A stretch of 64,000 nucleotides of DNA from Chitinophaga arvensicola (GTDB lineage: Bacteria > Bacteroidota > Bacteroidia > Chitinophagales > Chitinophagaceae): contig NZ_FOJG01000001.1 of assembly GCF_900110835.1 (NCBI RefSeq), positions 248,001-312,000 of the forward strand, given 5' to 3'. Shown here in pieces: positions 8,774 through 17,395 of the stretch. The number at the start of each line of letters is the position of its first letter. Position 1 is the stretch's first letter. Under the pieces are notes generated by a model. The model worked only from the letters and a program-made list of their open reading frames with translations, ran no database searches and was not told the DNA's origin. The position numbers and the translations under genes are program-made.

Positions 8774-10108
8774 ATGAAGAACTATCTTTTCATATTGATA
8801 TTTTTTTCGGCGGTATCTTTTACTGCCTGTAATAAATACCTGGATGTAAAACCAAAGGGACTGGTGATCCCCGAAAAACTGGCGGACTATGAAAGTATGC
8901 TGAACTCACCTACCATGGTCCAGACATTTCCTATCAATCTGCTCGATTTTACGGATGATGTTTTCATTGCAACCGATGCAGCGAGCCAGTCGCCCTCAAA
9001 CAACGGCTATTGCTGGAAGCGGGTACTTACCGTCGATGAAAAGGCGAGTCCTGATGTTTGGGGACCGATTTATCGCTGTATCTATGATGCCAACGTGATC
9101 ATCAACGGTGTGCCTGCTGCTCCTGATGGGACCAAAGAAGAAAAAGATAAAGTGATAGCCGAAGCAAAGGTGATCCGCGCAAACAATTACCTGGAATTAT
9201 TGACCGTTTTTGCCAAGGCCTATTATCCTGCTACGGCGGCCACTGATCCAGGTATGCCGATGGTAACGAGCACTAATGTAACAGACGCCGCGCCTGCCCG
9301 CTCCAGCTTAAAAGCAACGCTGGACGCCATCATTGCCGATGTAAAGGCGGCTATTGAAGTACTGCCTGCCTCCAATCTGAACAGGTACAGGTTAACGAAA
9401 TATGCCGCCGCCGGTTTGCTCAGCCGTATCTATCTGTATATGGGCGATTTTCCCAATGCTGCAATTTATACCGACAAGGCGCTGGAAGCCACGCATACAC
9501 TCCTGGATTACAACTCGTATGCCAGCTCATACGACGTGCCGGTGTATGATCTCAACCCGGAAGTACTCTGGCAGCGGGCTTCAACCGGCACTCCCATCTT
9601 TATGGTCTATTCGGAGGATCTCAACACTTATTTCAACAGTTCTGATCTCCGTTACAGTTTCCTGGCCATTTCCTTCGGCAATGGCAAAATTATCCGTCTT
9701 TCTTTCCCCGGCGAGTACAGTTTCGGTATCAGTTTCCCTGAAATGTACCTGACAAAAGCAGAACTGCTGGCCAGGAACAATCATCCCAATGAAGCGATGG
9801 ACATCGTGAACATGATCAGGAAGAAGCGAATCATAACTGACGATTATGCAGATCAAACTGCAACTTCCGCAGAAGATGCCCTGGCAAAAGTATTTGCAGA
9901 ACGCAGAAGGGAACTGGCTTTCAGCGGTCTCAGGTGGTTCGATATGAAAAGGCTGGACCGTGAAGGACGGATGCCTGAAGTGCAAAGAATCAATAAAGAA
10001 ACAAACAAGGTGGAAGCCCGATTGGCGTCCCATAGTCCTAATTATACATTCGAGATTCCTGTGCGGGTACAAATGTTCAATCCCGGAATGGAATTGAATC
10101 ACAAATAA
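8774..10108 (+). CDS. SusD/RagB-family nutrient-binding outer membrane lipoprotein, locus 1
   Basis: 444 residues from ATG 8774; the frame is open further upstream inside susC, but the lipoprotein signal MKNYLFILIFFSAVSFTACNKYLD fixes the start, with Cys20 as the lipidated residue after the lipobox FTAC. SusD-like features are LDVKPKG, helical TPR-like repeats with TKYAAAGLLSRIYLYMGDF, and the C-terminal EAMDIVNMIRKKR and FAERRRELAFSGLRWFDMKRL. SusD proteins cap SusC and bind substrate at the cell surface. At 444 residues it is shorter than many family members. No glycoside hydrolase is nearby, so a carbohydrate substrate should not be assumed. Confidence 0.94.
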   Translation: MKNYLFILIFFSAVSFTACNKYLDVKPKGLVIPEKLADYESMLNSPTMVQTFPINLLDFTDDVFIATDAASQSPSNNGYCWKRVLTVDEKASPDVWGPIYRCIYDANVIINGVPAAPDGTKEEKDKVIAEAKVIRANNYLELLTVFAKAYYPATAATDPGMPMVTSTNVTDAAPARSSLKATLDAIIADVKAAIEVLPASNLNRYRLTKYAAAGLLSRIYLYMGDFPNAAIYTDKALEATHTLLDYNSYASSYDVPVYDLNPEVLWQRASTGTPIFMVYSEDLNTYFNSSDLRYSFLAISFGNGKIIRLSFPGEYSFGISFPEMYLTKAELLARNNHPNEAMDIVNMIRKKRIITDDYADQTATSAEDALAKVFAERRRELAFSGLRWFDMKRLDREGRMPEVQRINKETNKVEARLASHSPNYTFEIPVRVQMFNPGMELNHK

Positions 10109-10120
10109 AATAATATACTC

Positions 10121-11314
10121 ATGAAACAAACACTGATCGCCTTACTACTCCTGGCGACTGGCAGTCTTTTTGCGCAAAAAAGTCCCTACAGCGCTGCCGT
10201 TTCCGATGATCTGCTGAACAACAAAGGAGCAACATTATCCAGGTATCTTCCGATGGCGGATAGCAATACATTCTGGGCAGCTGCATTCTTCGTTGGGCCG
10301 GACGAGTTCCTAGGAAAACTGGAAGCCTTCAAAAAAGAAATGCTGGCTCCGATTGATAAAGAGCAGGATGCTACGCTCAAAGAACTGAAAGTAAAAGACC
10401 TGGATTATTATACCCGCAACCTGGTCAATGTTTACATTATTAGTTATGGATGGGATTCCCTTCCTGGTGCGGATGGTGAAACAAAACATCTGAAAAGATT
10501 ATCACCCGAAGAAAGAGCAAAACTGGATAAAAAAACATTTGAAGGAGGAAATCCAGGCGAACCAGTGGCATTGTTCAAACGTTCTGGTGCTTATCGTCAA
10601 TGGCTGGAAGACTATCTCACACAAGAATTCTTCAAGAGACAACGTGACGGCAAATACCAGGGTGATACCACCCTGCGCGATGGCGGTATGTATGTGGCAA
10701 AGCTCCGTATAGTACAACAAGAGGTCACTGATCCCTTCATCAAAGAATATCTCAGCTATAACCCGGCCGCTTTCCTGATGACAACAGCAAAGAACGAAAC
10801 AACACGTCATGAAGCGTATAATACTTTTATGAAAGTTGCTTCCAATGTGGAAGCAAAAAATGAACTGAAACAACTACTGGGGTTGATGACTTCCAATGCG
10901 ATGGCCCCTGAATTCAACTATGCAAACGTAGACAACCGGAAAGTGGCGCTAAAAAACCTTCGTGGCAAGTATGTGTACATCGATGTTTGGGCAACCTGGT
11001 GCTCCCCCTGCAAAGCAGAAATCCCCTTCCTGCAGCAGGTGGAAAAAGATTACCATGGTAAAAATATTGAGTTCGTGAGCATTTCAATAGATGCCGATAA
11101 AGGAGAATGGGAAAAATATGTTCGCAACAATAAACTGGGAGGAATCCAGTTGATCACCGACAAAAAAAACTTTGAATCGGAATTCATCCGAAAACTATAC
11201 GTCGCGGCCGTTCCCCGTTTCATACTGGTAGATCCGAAAGGCAGGCTTGTTTCCGCCAATGCGCCAAGACCTTCAGACCCTGAGCTGAGGGTAATGCTGG
11301 ATAAGCATTTGTAA
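10121..11314 (+). CDS. TlpA-like thioredoxin-fold protein with a long N-terminal region
   Basis: 397 residues with a signal peptide (MKQTLIALLLLATGSLFAQ), so the protein is periplasmic or surface-bound. Residues of about 20-260 form a mostly helical region that I do not recognise. The C-terminal 130 residues are a thioredoxin/TlpA domain with the redox motif WATWCSPCKAE (Cys near 293 and 296) and cis-Pro in VAAVPRFILVDPKGR. Such proteins reduce or isomerise disulfides in exported proteins. The gene starts 12 nt after susD and ends the locus 1 unit before a hairpin at 11383, so it probably serves the uptake system or its substrate. Confidence 0.86.
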   Translation: MKQTLIALLLLATGSLFAQKSPYSAAVSDDLLNNKGATLSRYLPMADSNTFWAAAFFVGPDEFLGKLEAFKKEMLAPIDKEQDATLKELKVKDLDYYTRNLVNVYIISYGWDSLPGADGETKHLKRLSPEERAKLDKKTFEGGNPGEPVALFKRSGAYRQWLEDYLTQEFFKRQRDGKYQGDTTLRDGGMYVAKLRIVQQEVTDPFIKEYLSYNPAAFLMTTAKNETTRHEAYNTFMKVASNVEAKNELKQLLGLMTSNAMAPEFNYANVDNRKVALKNLRGKYVYIDVWATWCSPCKAEIPFLQQVEKDYHGKNIEFVSISIDADKGEWEKYVRNNKLGGIQLITDKKNFESEFIRKLYVAAVPRFILVDPKGRLVSANAPRPSDPELRVMLDKHL

Positions 11315-11382
11315 GCATGCTGCCGCCGGCAATCTTCTTCTCAGTAGTTCCCCGATTATCTATTGTTACATTTATTCCTGAC

Positions 11383-11416
11383 GAGCAGGGGCTGACCAAA
11401 AGGTCAGCCCCTGCTC
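11383..11416 (+). terminator. Terminator-like hairpin closing locus 1
   Basis: Perfect 15-bp GC-rich stem (11383-11397 with 11402-11416) and an AAAA loop. The T-run is not adjacent (seven T's about 20 nt later), so this is a strong hairpin with imperfect terminator features. Confidence 0.65.
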
Positions 11417-11476
11417 TGTGAGTGGCGATCCGTAATTTTTTTATCATTACATTTACTATTCACATATCTCTACATT

Positions 11477-12721
11477 ATGGCTATTATCAAACCTTTCAAC
11501 GGATTAAGGCCTAAAGAAGATTTAGCAGCAAAAGTAGCTGCAAGGCCCTACGACGTACTCAGTTCAGAAGAAGCAAAAGCAGCGGCTGCCGGTAACCCTT
11601 ACTCATTTTATCATGTTTCAAAATCTGAAATAGATCTCCCCGAAGGCACGGATACACACAGTCAGCCGGTATACGACAAAGCCGCAGAAAACCTGCGCCG
11701 CTTCGTCGATGAAGGCACGCTCTTCCTCGACCCTCAGGCTGCCTATTATATCTATAAACTGGTTATGAACGAACGTGCCCAGACAGGCCTGGTATGCGTA
11801 TCTGCCATATCAGACTATAATAACGGCATCATTAAAAAACATGAATTCACCCGGCCCGATAAAGAACTGGACCGGATTAATCATATTAAAACCACGAAAG
11901 CCCAGACCGGCAACGTATTCCTCGCCTACAACGATGTACCGGAAGTTAACGCCCTCATCGATCAATGGCAGGAAAACAACCAACCGGTATATGATTTCAC
12001 TGCGGAAGATGGTATACAGCATACCATCTGGGTAGTTAATACCCCTTCCGCCATCGAGAGCATTACCTCCCTGTTTGCGGAAAAAGTACCGGCTACCTAT
12101 ATTGCCGACGGCCACCACCGTGCCGCCTCAGCCAGTCTCGTGCAAGCTGCCCTGAGCAAGGAAGGAAAGATCACCTCAGTGGAAAACCCGGCTAACTATT
12201 TCCTGACTACCATTTTCCCTGCCAGTCAGCTCGCCATCCTGGATTATAACCGCGTAGTGAAAGACCTCAACGGCCTTAGCAAAGAGGAACTCCTCTCCCG
12301 CCTGGATTATGATTTCACTGTGGAAGATGTGGGCCACCTACCACAGCAGCCCGCGATGCTCCACGAATTCAGTATGTACCTTGAAGGCAGATGGTATCGC
12401 CTGGTAGCAAAGGAAGGCACCTACACCACCGATCCAATCGGCATCCTGGATGTTACTATACTTTCCAATAACATCCTCGACAAAATACTGGGCATCAAAG
12501 ACCAGCGCACTGATAAGCGGATCGACTTTGTAGGCGGTATCCGTGGCCTCGGGGAACTGGTAAAACGGGTAGACAGCGGTGAAATGAAAGTAGCCTTTGC
12601 CATGTATCCCGTTACCATCCAGCAATTGTTTGATATTGCAGATAGCGGAGAGGTAATGCCACCAAAGAGTACGTGGTTTGAACCGAAACTGCGGGATGGA
12701 TTGATTACACATATTATTTAA
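11477..12721 (+). CDS. DUF1015 family protein
   Basis: 414 residues beginning MAIIKPFNGLRPKEDLAAKVAARPYDVLSSEEA, the characteristic DUF1015 N-terminus (close to the family's usual length of about 400-430). Other conserved stretches are ATYIADGHHRAASA, FLTTIFPASQLAILDYNRVV, and GIKDQRTDKRIDFVGGIRG near the end. No signal peptide or membrane segment is seen, so it is cytosolic. The function is not established to my knowledge; genes of this family often sit beside serine-synthesis genes in Bacteroidota, and here serC lies upstream beyond uptake locus 1. A role tied to serine metabolism is inference only. Confidence 0.9.
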   Translation: MAIIKPFNGLRPKEDLAAKVAARPYDVLSSEEAKAAAAGNPYSFYHVSKSEIDLPEGTDTHSQPVYDKAAENLRRFVDEGTLFLDPQAAYYIYKLVMNERAQTGLVCVSAISDYNNGIIKKHEFTRPDKELDRINHIKTTKAQTGNVFLAYNDVPEVNALIDQWQENNQPVYDFTAEDGIQHTIWVVNTPSAIESITSLFAEKVPATYIADGHHRAASASLVQAALSKEGKITSVENPANYFLTTIFPASQLAILDYNRVVKDLNGLSKEELLSRLDYDFTVEDVGHLPQQPAMLHEFSMYLEGRWYRLVAKEGTYTTDPIGILDVTILSNNILDKILGIKDQRTDKRIDFVGGIRGLGELVKRVDSGEMKVAFAMYPVTIQQLFDIADSGEVMPPKSTWFEPKLRDGLITHII

Positions 12722-12733
12722 ATACAATTATTA

Positions 12734-12760
12734 CTTCCCCGGCTGCTAAGAGCCGGGGAG
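12734..12760 (+). terminator. Terminator after the DUF1015 gene
   Basis: TCCCCGGCT (12736-12744) pairs with AGCCGGGGA (12751-12759), loop GCTAAG, followed by a short pyrimidine-rich stretch. No long T-run. Confidence 0.6.
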
Positions 12761-12798
12761 CTTTCCCTATATTCATTTCCCCCTATACCCAACTACGT

Positions 12799-13665
12799 AT
12801 GAAAACAACCGAATCAACCCGGTCTATTTTTGATGATGATCCTTTACTCGTTACAGAGAAAAAGAAGTACTTCCCTACAATCGGCCAGGCATGGCTGATA
12901 CCGGTTTTCAACTTCGCCCTGATAGCTGCTTTCTCCCTGTTGTGTGGTGCAATAGGAAATTTGATGAACCGCTCCTTTATCGAAGACAACCTGCTGATGG
13001 CTACATGGATGATTATCTTATTCTGTTGCATGATGCTAACCTCGCTGGTTTACACCTACCACCGTAAGACAAAAGTGGAACCTGATTATAAGTTCCGTAT
13101 CGAAATACCATCCCCCGCCATATTATTCACAGGCCCATTCCTGATGCTTGTTCATTATATAGTTACTTTCGGCATACAGGAATGGCTCCATCTTAGCTTA
13201 ATTGATTCCTGGGAGCCCATATTCGGTATTATCCTGGAAAGACCTGTATTCTATTGCTGCATATACTTTCTCATTGACCCTGTTATCCAGGAATGCCTGA
13301 TGAGAGGTGTATTGCTGGATAGCTTTCTCAAAAGCCATTCTCCGGTCAAGTCTTTCTTAAATGTTGCAGGTATTGCACTGGCTTTCAGTTTATCGCCTCA
13401 TTCTTTTTTCTATTCTATCACTTTTTCCGTGCTTATGTGCTGGATATATATGAAAACCAGGAATCTGGGTAACACCATTTATCTTCAGCTTGTATGCAGC
13501 ATCATTCCGGCGGTATTTGTATATTTCGTGAAGGATCAACCACAAAATATGCTAATGGAGGTGCTGAATAACCCTGCCCTGGTAGGTATAGGCGCTATTG
13601 TGGGCATTGTCTGTATCATTATACTGCAAAACAGCTTCCTGTCAACAAATAAAGCAATAAAGTAA
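12799..13665 (+). CDS. CPBP-like multi-pass membrane protein with degenerate motifs
   Basis: 288 residues with about eight hydrophobic segments. The segment PVIQECLMRGVLLDSFL resembles motif 1 of CPBP (Abi/CAAX) intramembrane proteases, normally EExxxR, but the first Glu is Gln here. Motif 2 (FxxxH) appears as FSLSPHSFF with altered spacing. The expected His/Asn of motif 3 is absent from NTIYLQLVCSI. The protein is therefore either an inactive family member or a divergent one; protease activity should not be assumed. It stands alone between a terminator and a TPR gene. An unrelated membrane protein remains possible. Confidence 0.55.
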   Translation: MKTTESTRSIFDDDPLLVTEKKKYFPTIGQAWLIPVFNFALIAAFSLLCGAIGNLMNRSFIEDNLLMATWMIILFCCMMLTSLVYTYHRKTKVEPDYKFRIEIPSPAILFTGPFLMLVHYIVTFGIQEWLHLSLIDSWEPIFGIILERPVFYCCIYFLIDPVIQECLMRGVLLDSFLKSHSPVKSFLNVAGIALAFSLSPHSFFYSITFSVLMCWIYMKTRNLGNTIYLQLVCSIIPAVFVYFVKDQPQNMLMEVLNNPALVGIGAIVGIVCIIILQNSFLSTNKAIK

Positions 13666-13760
13666 TATAACGACCAGCATTCCTCCATCTCCCTGCTCAC
13701 AGATTGATCTGTGGCACATTACCCCATTTTCCTTACTTTTACAACAAACGACAGACAGGG

Positions 13761-14834
13761 ATGAACATACGGTCTTCTTTATTGAAAGCACTTTTTGTTG
13801 CGGGAGTTTTATTTTCACAAGTAGCGGTTGCACAGGATGCCAAAGAGTTGTACAATACGGCCACCGGCTTTATTCGTACCGGTGATTATTCTAATGCCAT
13901 CCTGGTATTGAACCAGGCATTGCAATTGGAGCCGGATAACTTTGAATTAAAAAAACAACTTGGTTTTACCTATTATCTGAAAGGGGATCTCATAAAAGCA
14001 AAGAGTGTTGTAGAGCCGCTATTAAGCAGCAAGGAAGCGGATGTACAGGTATTCCAGATTGCCGGGAATATTTATGTGGGCAGGGAGGAGTGGAAAACAG
14101 CACAGCGCATGTACGAACGCGGTCTTAAGAAATTCCCCAACAGCGGCGAGTTATACAATGATAACGGCACCCTGCTGATGAACTTCAAAATGTACGATGG
14201 TGCCTTGCGCAGCTGGATCAAAGGCATTGAACAGGATCCCACGTTCCCGGGCAACTATTATAATGCTACCAAAACTTATGATTTCAGTAACAACCCGCTG
14301 TGGTGCATCTTATACGGCGAAACCTTCATGAATATGGAAAGTTTCACCACCCGCACGGCTGAAGTAAGGAATATTGTGCTGGAATCTTACAAGAAATTAT
14401 TCAATGATCCTTCCCTGTTTGAAAGCGCCATTACGGACGACAGGAAGGGCAAAAAAGGCAGCAACGACTTTGTGGAGGCCTATAAAGCCTGCATGGGCAA
14501 GCAAGCAAGTGTGGTGACAGGAGGAATAGATCCGGATGTTTTAATCATGGTGCGTACCCGCTTTATATTGGACTGGTATAATTTTTATGGTATGAAATAC
14601 CCCTTTGCCCTCTTCGATTATCAGCGAAGCCTGTTACGGGAAGGGATGTTTGAATCTTATAACCAGTGGTTGTTTGGCCCGGCTGCCAACCAGGCCAATT
14701 ACAAAGCATGGGTAGGATTACATAAATCCGATTATGATGCTTTCCTGAAATTTCAACGTAGCAATCCGTTAAAGCCGAAACCGGATGAATATTACAACGA
14801 TGGACGGTTTACGCTGATCAATTCCGGGTATTAG
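13761..14834 (+). CDS. Exported tetratricopeptide-repeat protein
   Basis: 357 residues from ATG 13761, chosen because it gives a clean signal peptide (MNIRSSLLKALFVAGVLFSQVAVAQ); upstream codons add a non-signal stretch. TPR units are visible at about residues 27-60 (AKELYNTATGFIRTGDYSNAILVLNQAL), 61-95 and 125-165 (LYNDNGTLLMNFKMYDGALRSWIKGIEQDP). The C-terminal half (LESYKKLFNDPSLFESAIT onward) is a non-repeat region I do not recognise. TPRs mediate protein contacts; this one would act in the periplasm or at the outer membrane. No partner gene is evident, since the neighbours are unrelated. Confidence 0.85.
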   Translation: MNIRSSLLKALFVAGVLFSQVAVAQDAKELYNTATGFIRTGDYSNAILVLNQALQLEPDNFELKKQLGFTYYLKGDLIKAKSVVEPLLSSKEADVQVFQIAGNIYVGREEWKTAQRMYERGLKKFPNSGELYNDNGTLLMNFKMYDGALRSWIKGIEQDPTFPGNYYNATKTYDFSNNPLWCILYGETFMNMESFTTRTAEVRNIVLESYKKLFNDPSLFESAITDDRKGKKGSNDFVEAYKACMGKQASVVTGGIDPDVLIMVRTRFILDWYNFYGMKYPFALFDYQRSLLREGMFESYNQWLFGPAANQANYKAWVGLHKSDYDAFLKFQRSNPLKPKPDEYYNDGRFTLINSGY

Positions 14835-14850
14835 TATTTAGATATTTTTT

Positions 14851-14916
14851 GATTTACAGGTTTAGTCATTTAGTTGCTGTAGCAACTGAATGACTAAATC
14901 CGTAAATTGTAAATCT
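14851..14916. repeat. Long palindromic intergenic element before paaN
   Basis: The core arms TTTAGTCATTTAGTTGCT (14861-14878) and AGCAACTGAATGACTAAA (14881-14898) match at 17 of 18 positions with a 2-nt centre. Outer arms GATTTAC (14851) and GTAAATC (ending 14915) extend it. Too AT-rich for a classic terminator and with no T-run after it; it may be a dispersed intergenic palindrome or a convergent-type structure. Confidence 0.6.
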
Positions 14917-14928
14917 CAAAATCTGAAT

Positions 14929-16584
14929 ATGCTCGTTAACAAACACCAAAACATTATCGACAATGCTGTAAAGGCAAACCACGAACGAACTTTCTATTCG
15001 CAATACCCGGAGCATCCTAAAGCTTACGGTGAAGATGCTCATGCAAAAGGCGTACAGAGCTATCAGCAACTATTGGGGAAGCCTTTCAAACAGTTATTGC
15101 AAACAGGGGAAACCGGCTGGGGTGGTGAAGAAGTATCTCCTTACACCCGTGAAGTACTGGGTGTCACCTATCCCATCTTTCCAGTAGCTGATCTGCTGAA
15201 GAAAGCAGCAGCGGCCGCTCAGAGCTGGGGAAAACTGCCCGCCTCCGAAAGGGCCAATGTACTCACCGAAACATTGGAAAGCGTTAAAGATTACTTCTTT
15301 GATATTGCCAACGCCACCATGCATACCACCGGCCAGAGCTTTATGATGAGCTTCCAGGCTTCCGGTCCACATGCCAACGACCGTGCATTGGAAGCGATTG
15401 CCACCGGCTACCAGGAATTGCAGCGTTATCCGCCTTCCCTCACCTGGGAAAAGCCCATGGGCAAAACCAGCATCAAATTATATAAAACATTCAAACCCAT
15501 ACCCAAAGGTACCGGTGTAGTCATTGGCTGCTCCACTTTCCCGGTATGGAATACCCTCCCGGGTGTATATGCCGACCTGATTACCGGCAACCCGGTGATC
15601 GTGAAACCGCATCCCAAAGCAATATTGCCGATAGCCATTGCCGTAGCTGCTATACAGCAGTCGCTCCAGGCCAACGGGTACGACCCCAACCTTTGCCAGC
15701 TGGCCGCAGATACCTCTGCACACCTGATTACAAAGGAATTGTGCGAACATCCCGATGTAAAACTGATCGATTACACTGGTGGCAATGCTTTTGGTAATTA
15801 TGTGGAATCGCTCCCCGGCAAAACCGTATTCACCGAAAAAGCAGGCGTCAATTCTGTTATACTCGACAGCGCCAACGATCTCGATGCCGTTATCCAGAAC
15901 CTGGCTTTTTCCGTTAGCTTGTATTCCGGGCAGATGTGTACCGCGCCGCAAAACTTCTTTATACCCGAACAAGGCGTCAATACCGCCGCTGGCCAGGTTT
16001 CTTTCAATGAAGTGGTGCAAAAGTTCAAAGATGCCGTAGTAGGCCTGGTGAACCATCCTAAGATGGGTGCCGGCACACTGGGCGCCATTCAGAATGACAG
16101 CACCCTGAACCGGGCCAAAGAGGCCCGTCACATGGGCGGAAAGGTAATCCTGGAAGGCACTCCTGTCGCGAATGAAGAGTTTTCCAATGCACGGGTATGC
16201 GCCCCCACCATCCTGGAAGTGACCAGCGCCGACACCAGCATCTACGAAAAAGAGCTTTTCGGACCAGTGATCCTGATCATCAAAACAAGAGATACCAACC
16301 ATAGTATACAACTGGCCAGGCAAATGGCGCAGAAATATGGTGCCATTACCTGCGGGGCATATACCACAGATACCGCCACCAAAGAAAAGATCGAAACCGA
16401 AATGAACAGTGTGTTCACACCGGTATCTTTTAACCTGACGGGCTTCATCTGGGTAAACCAGCATGCCGCTTTCTCCGACTTCCATGTAACCGGTGGTAAC
16501 CCTGCGGGCAACGCCAGCTTTACCAACCAGGAATTTATCGTGAAAAGATTTGTGTGGGTAGGCAACCGGGAGCTGGCTGAATAA
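14929..16584 (+). CDS. paaN: Phenylacetic acid degradation protein PaaN-like aldehyde dehydrogenase
   Basis: 551 residues from ATG 14929 (MLVNKHQNIIDNAVKANHERTFYS pattern); an ATG at 14890 lies within the palindromic element and is not favoured. The body is an aldehyde dehydrogenase fold: the NAD-binding region KGTGVVIGCSTFPVWNTLPG and PVIVKPHPKAI, the likely general base Glu near residue 303 (FTEKAGVNSV), and the nucleophile Cys337 in LYSGQMCTAPQNFF. PaaN-type proteins are linked to phenylacetate catabolism, probably oxidising a pathway aldehyde. No other paa gene is in the window, so the pathway role is inferred from the family alone. A hairpin follows at 16595. Confidence 0.85.
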   Translation: MLVNKHQNIIDNAVKANHERTFYSQYPEHPKAYGEDAHAKGVQSYQQLLGKPFKQLLQTGETGWGGEEVSPYTREVLGVTYPIFPVADLLKKAAAAAQSWGKLPASERANVLTETLESVKDYFFDIANATMHTTGQSFMMSFQASGPHANDRALEAIATGYQELQRYPPSLTWEKPMGKTSIKLYKTFKPIPKGTGVVIGCSTFPVWNTLPGVYADLITGNPVIVKPHPKAILPIAIAVAAIQQSLQANGYDPNLCQLAADTSAHLITKELCEHPDVKLIDYTGGNAFGNYVESLPGKTVFTEKAGVNSVILDSANDLDAVIQNLAFSVSLYSGQMCTAPQNFFIPEQGVNTAAGQVSFNEVVQKFKDAVVGLVNHPKMGAGTLGAIQNDSTLNRAKEARHMGGKVILEGTPVANEEFSNARVCAPTILEVTSADTSIYEKELFGPVILIIKTRDTNHSIQLARQMAQKYGAITCGAYTTDTATKEKIETEMNSVFTPVSFNLTGFIWVNQHAAFSDFHVTGGNPAGNASFTNQEFIVKRFVWVGNRELAE

Positions 16585-16594
16585 AGAAACTCCG

Positions 16595-16628
16595 GAACAG
16601 GCGTTCTGCTAATGGAACGCCTGTTCTT
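16595..16628 (+). terminator. Terminator-like hairpin after paaN
   Basis: GAACAGGCGTTC (16595-16606) pairs perfectly with GAACGCCTGTTC (16615-16626). Only TT follows, so termination strength is uncertain. Confidence 0.6.
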
Positions 16629-16645
16629 AAAGCATATTAGCATTT

Positions 16646-17311
16646 ATGAAAAAACATTTTTATGTAATACCCGTAGTTTTCTGTAGCATCCTGGCTTGCG
16701 AACAGGCGCCCAAAGCCGATAAAGCCCGCATTACGGAAGCCCAGACCGTACAGGCAGGCACCGGCAACGCCTATTTGCCTGATACGGCCGCAAGTATGGT
16801 TACCTGGATCGGAACCAAACCTACCGGCAAACACCAGGGTACCCTGAAACTGGCCGGCGGCGCACTGTATGTAAAAGACAGCATTATTACCGGCGGACAG
16901 TTTATCATTAATATGAAATCGTTACAGGACCTGGATCTCGCAGCTGATTCCGCCATGAAACGTAAACTGGAAAATGAACTCCAGGGAGAAATGTTTTTCG
17001 ATGTAAAAAAATATCCTGTTGCCACCTTCGAAATTACCGATGTTACCGCCTTCCACCCATCTGTGGGCGACGAGCTGACATTAAAAGACGCCACACATAT
17101 TATTAAAGGGAATTTCACCCTGAAATCCATTACTAAAAACATCTCCTTCCCGGCAAAGATCACTTATGCCGATCACAGCATACATGCCATTGCTAACTTT
17201 AACCTGGACAGGACGCAATGGGGCATCAGCTATCGGGCAGATAAGTCACTGCAGGATAAACTGATCAATTCGCAGGTAAATATTTCTTTCGATATAAAAG
17301 CGACCCGATAA
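16646..17311 (+). CDS. YceI-family lipocalin-like lipoprotein
   Basis: 221 residues. Signal MKKHFYVIPVVFCSILACEQ carries a lipobox (ILAC), so Cys18 is probably lipidated. The YceI fold is seen from SMVTWIGTKPTGKHQGTLKLAGGALYV through QGEMFFDVKKYPVATFEIT to LTLKDATHIIKGNFTLKSITKNISFPAKI and NLDRTQWGISYRAD. YceI proteins are beta-barrels that bind isoprenoid or other amphipathic molecules; the ligand here is unknown. The isoprenoid gene pair 4 kb downstream is a tempting but unproven link. The stop codon sits within the terminator hairpin. Confidence 0.92.
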   Translation: MKKHFYVIPVVFCSILACEQAPKADKARITEAQTVQAGTGNAYLPDTAASMVTWIGTKPTGKHQGTLKLAGGALYVKDSIITGGQFIINMKSLQDLDLAADSAMKRKLENELQGEMFFDVKKYPVATFEITDVTAFHPSVGDELTLKDATHIIKGNFTLKSITKNISFPAKITYADHSIHAIANFNLDRTQWGISYRADKSLQDKLINSQVNISFDIKATR

Positions 17312-17332
17312 GGTCGCTTTTTCGTTTTTTTT
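17296..17332 (+). terminator. Terminator overlapping the yceI-like stop codon
   Basis: AAAAGCGACC (17296-17305) pairs with GGTCGCTTTT (17312-17321), loop CGATAA, followed by TCG and eight T's. The left arm is coding sequence. Confidence 0.85.
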
Positions 17333-17395
17333 CTACGTGAAGCCAATAAAATATTTTAAATTTAGTACAACCACTATTACCTAAAATATACTTCC

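Noticed and set aside
13698..13713. CACAGAT-TG-ATCTGTG palindrome between the CPBP-like and TPR genes
   Set aside because: A perfect 7-bp stem but too short, with a 2-nt loop, no T-run and no adjacent regulator gene; no function can be argued.
15478..16485. A 335-codon open frame on the minus strand inside paaN
   Set aside because: It lies entirely antisense to a clear aldehyde dehydrogenase gene, has no recognisable motifs, and is explained by codon bias in the true gene.
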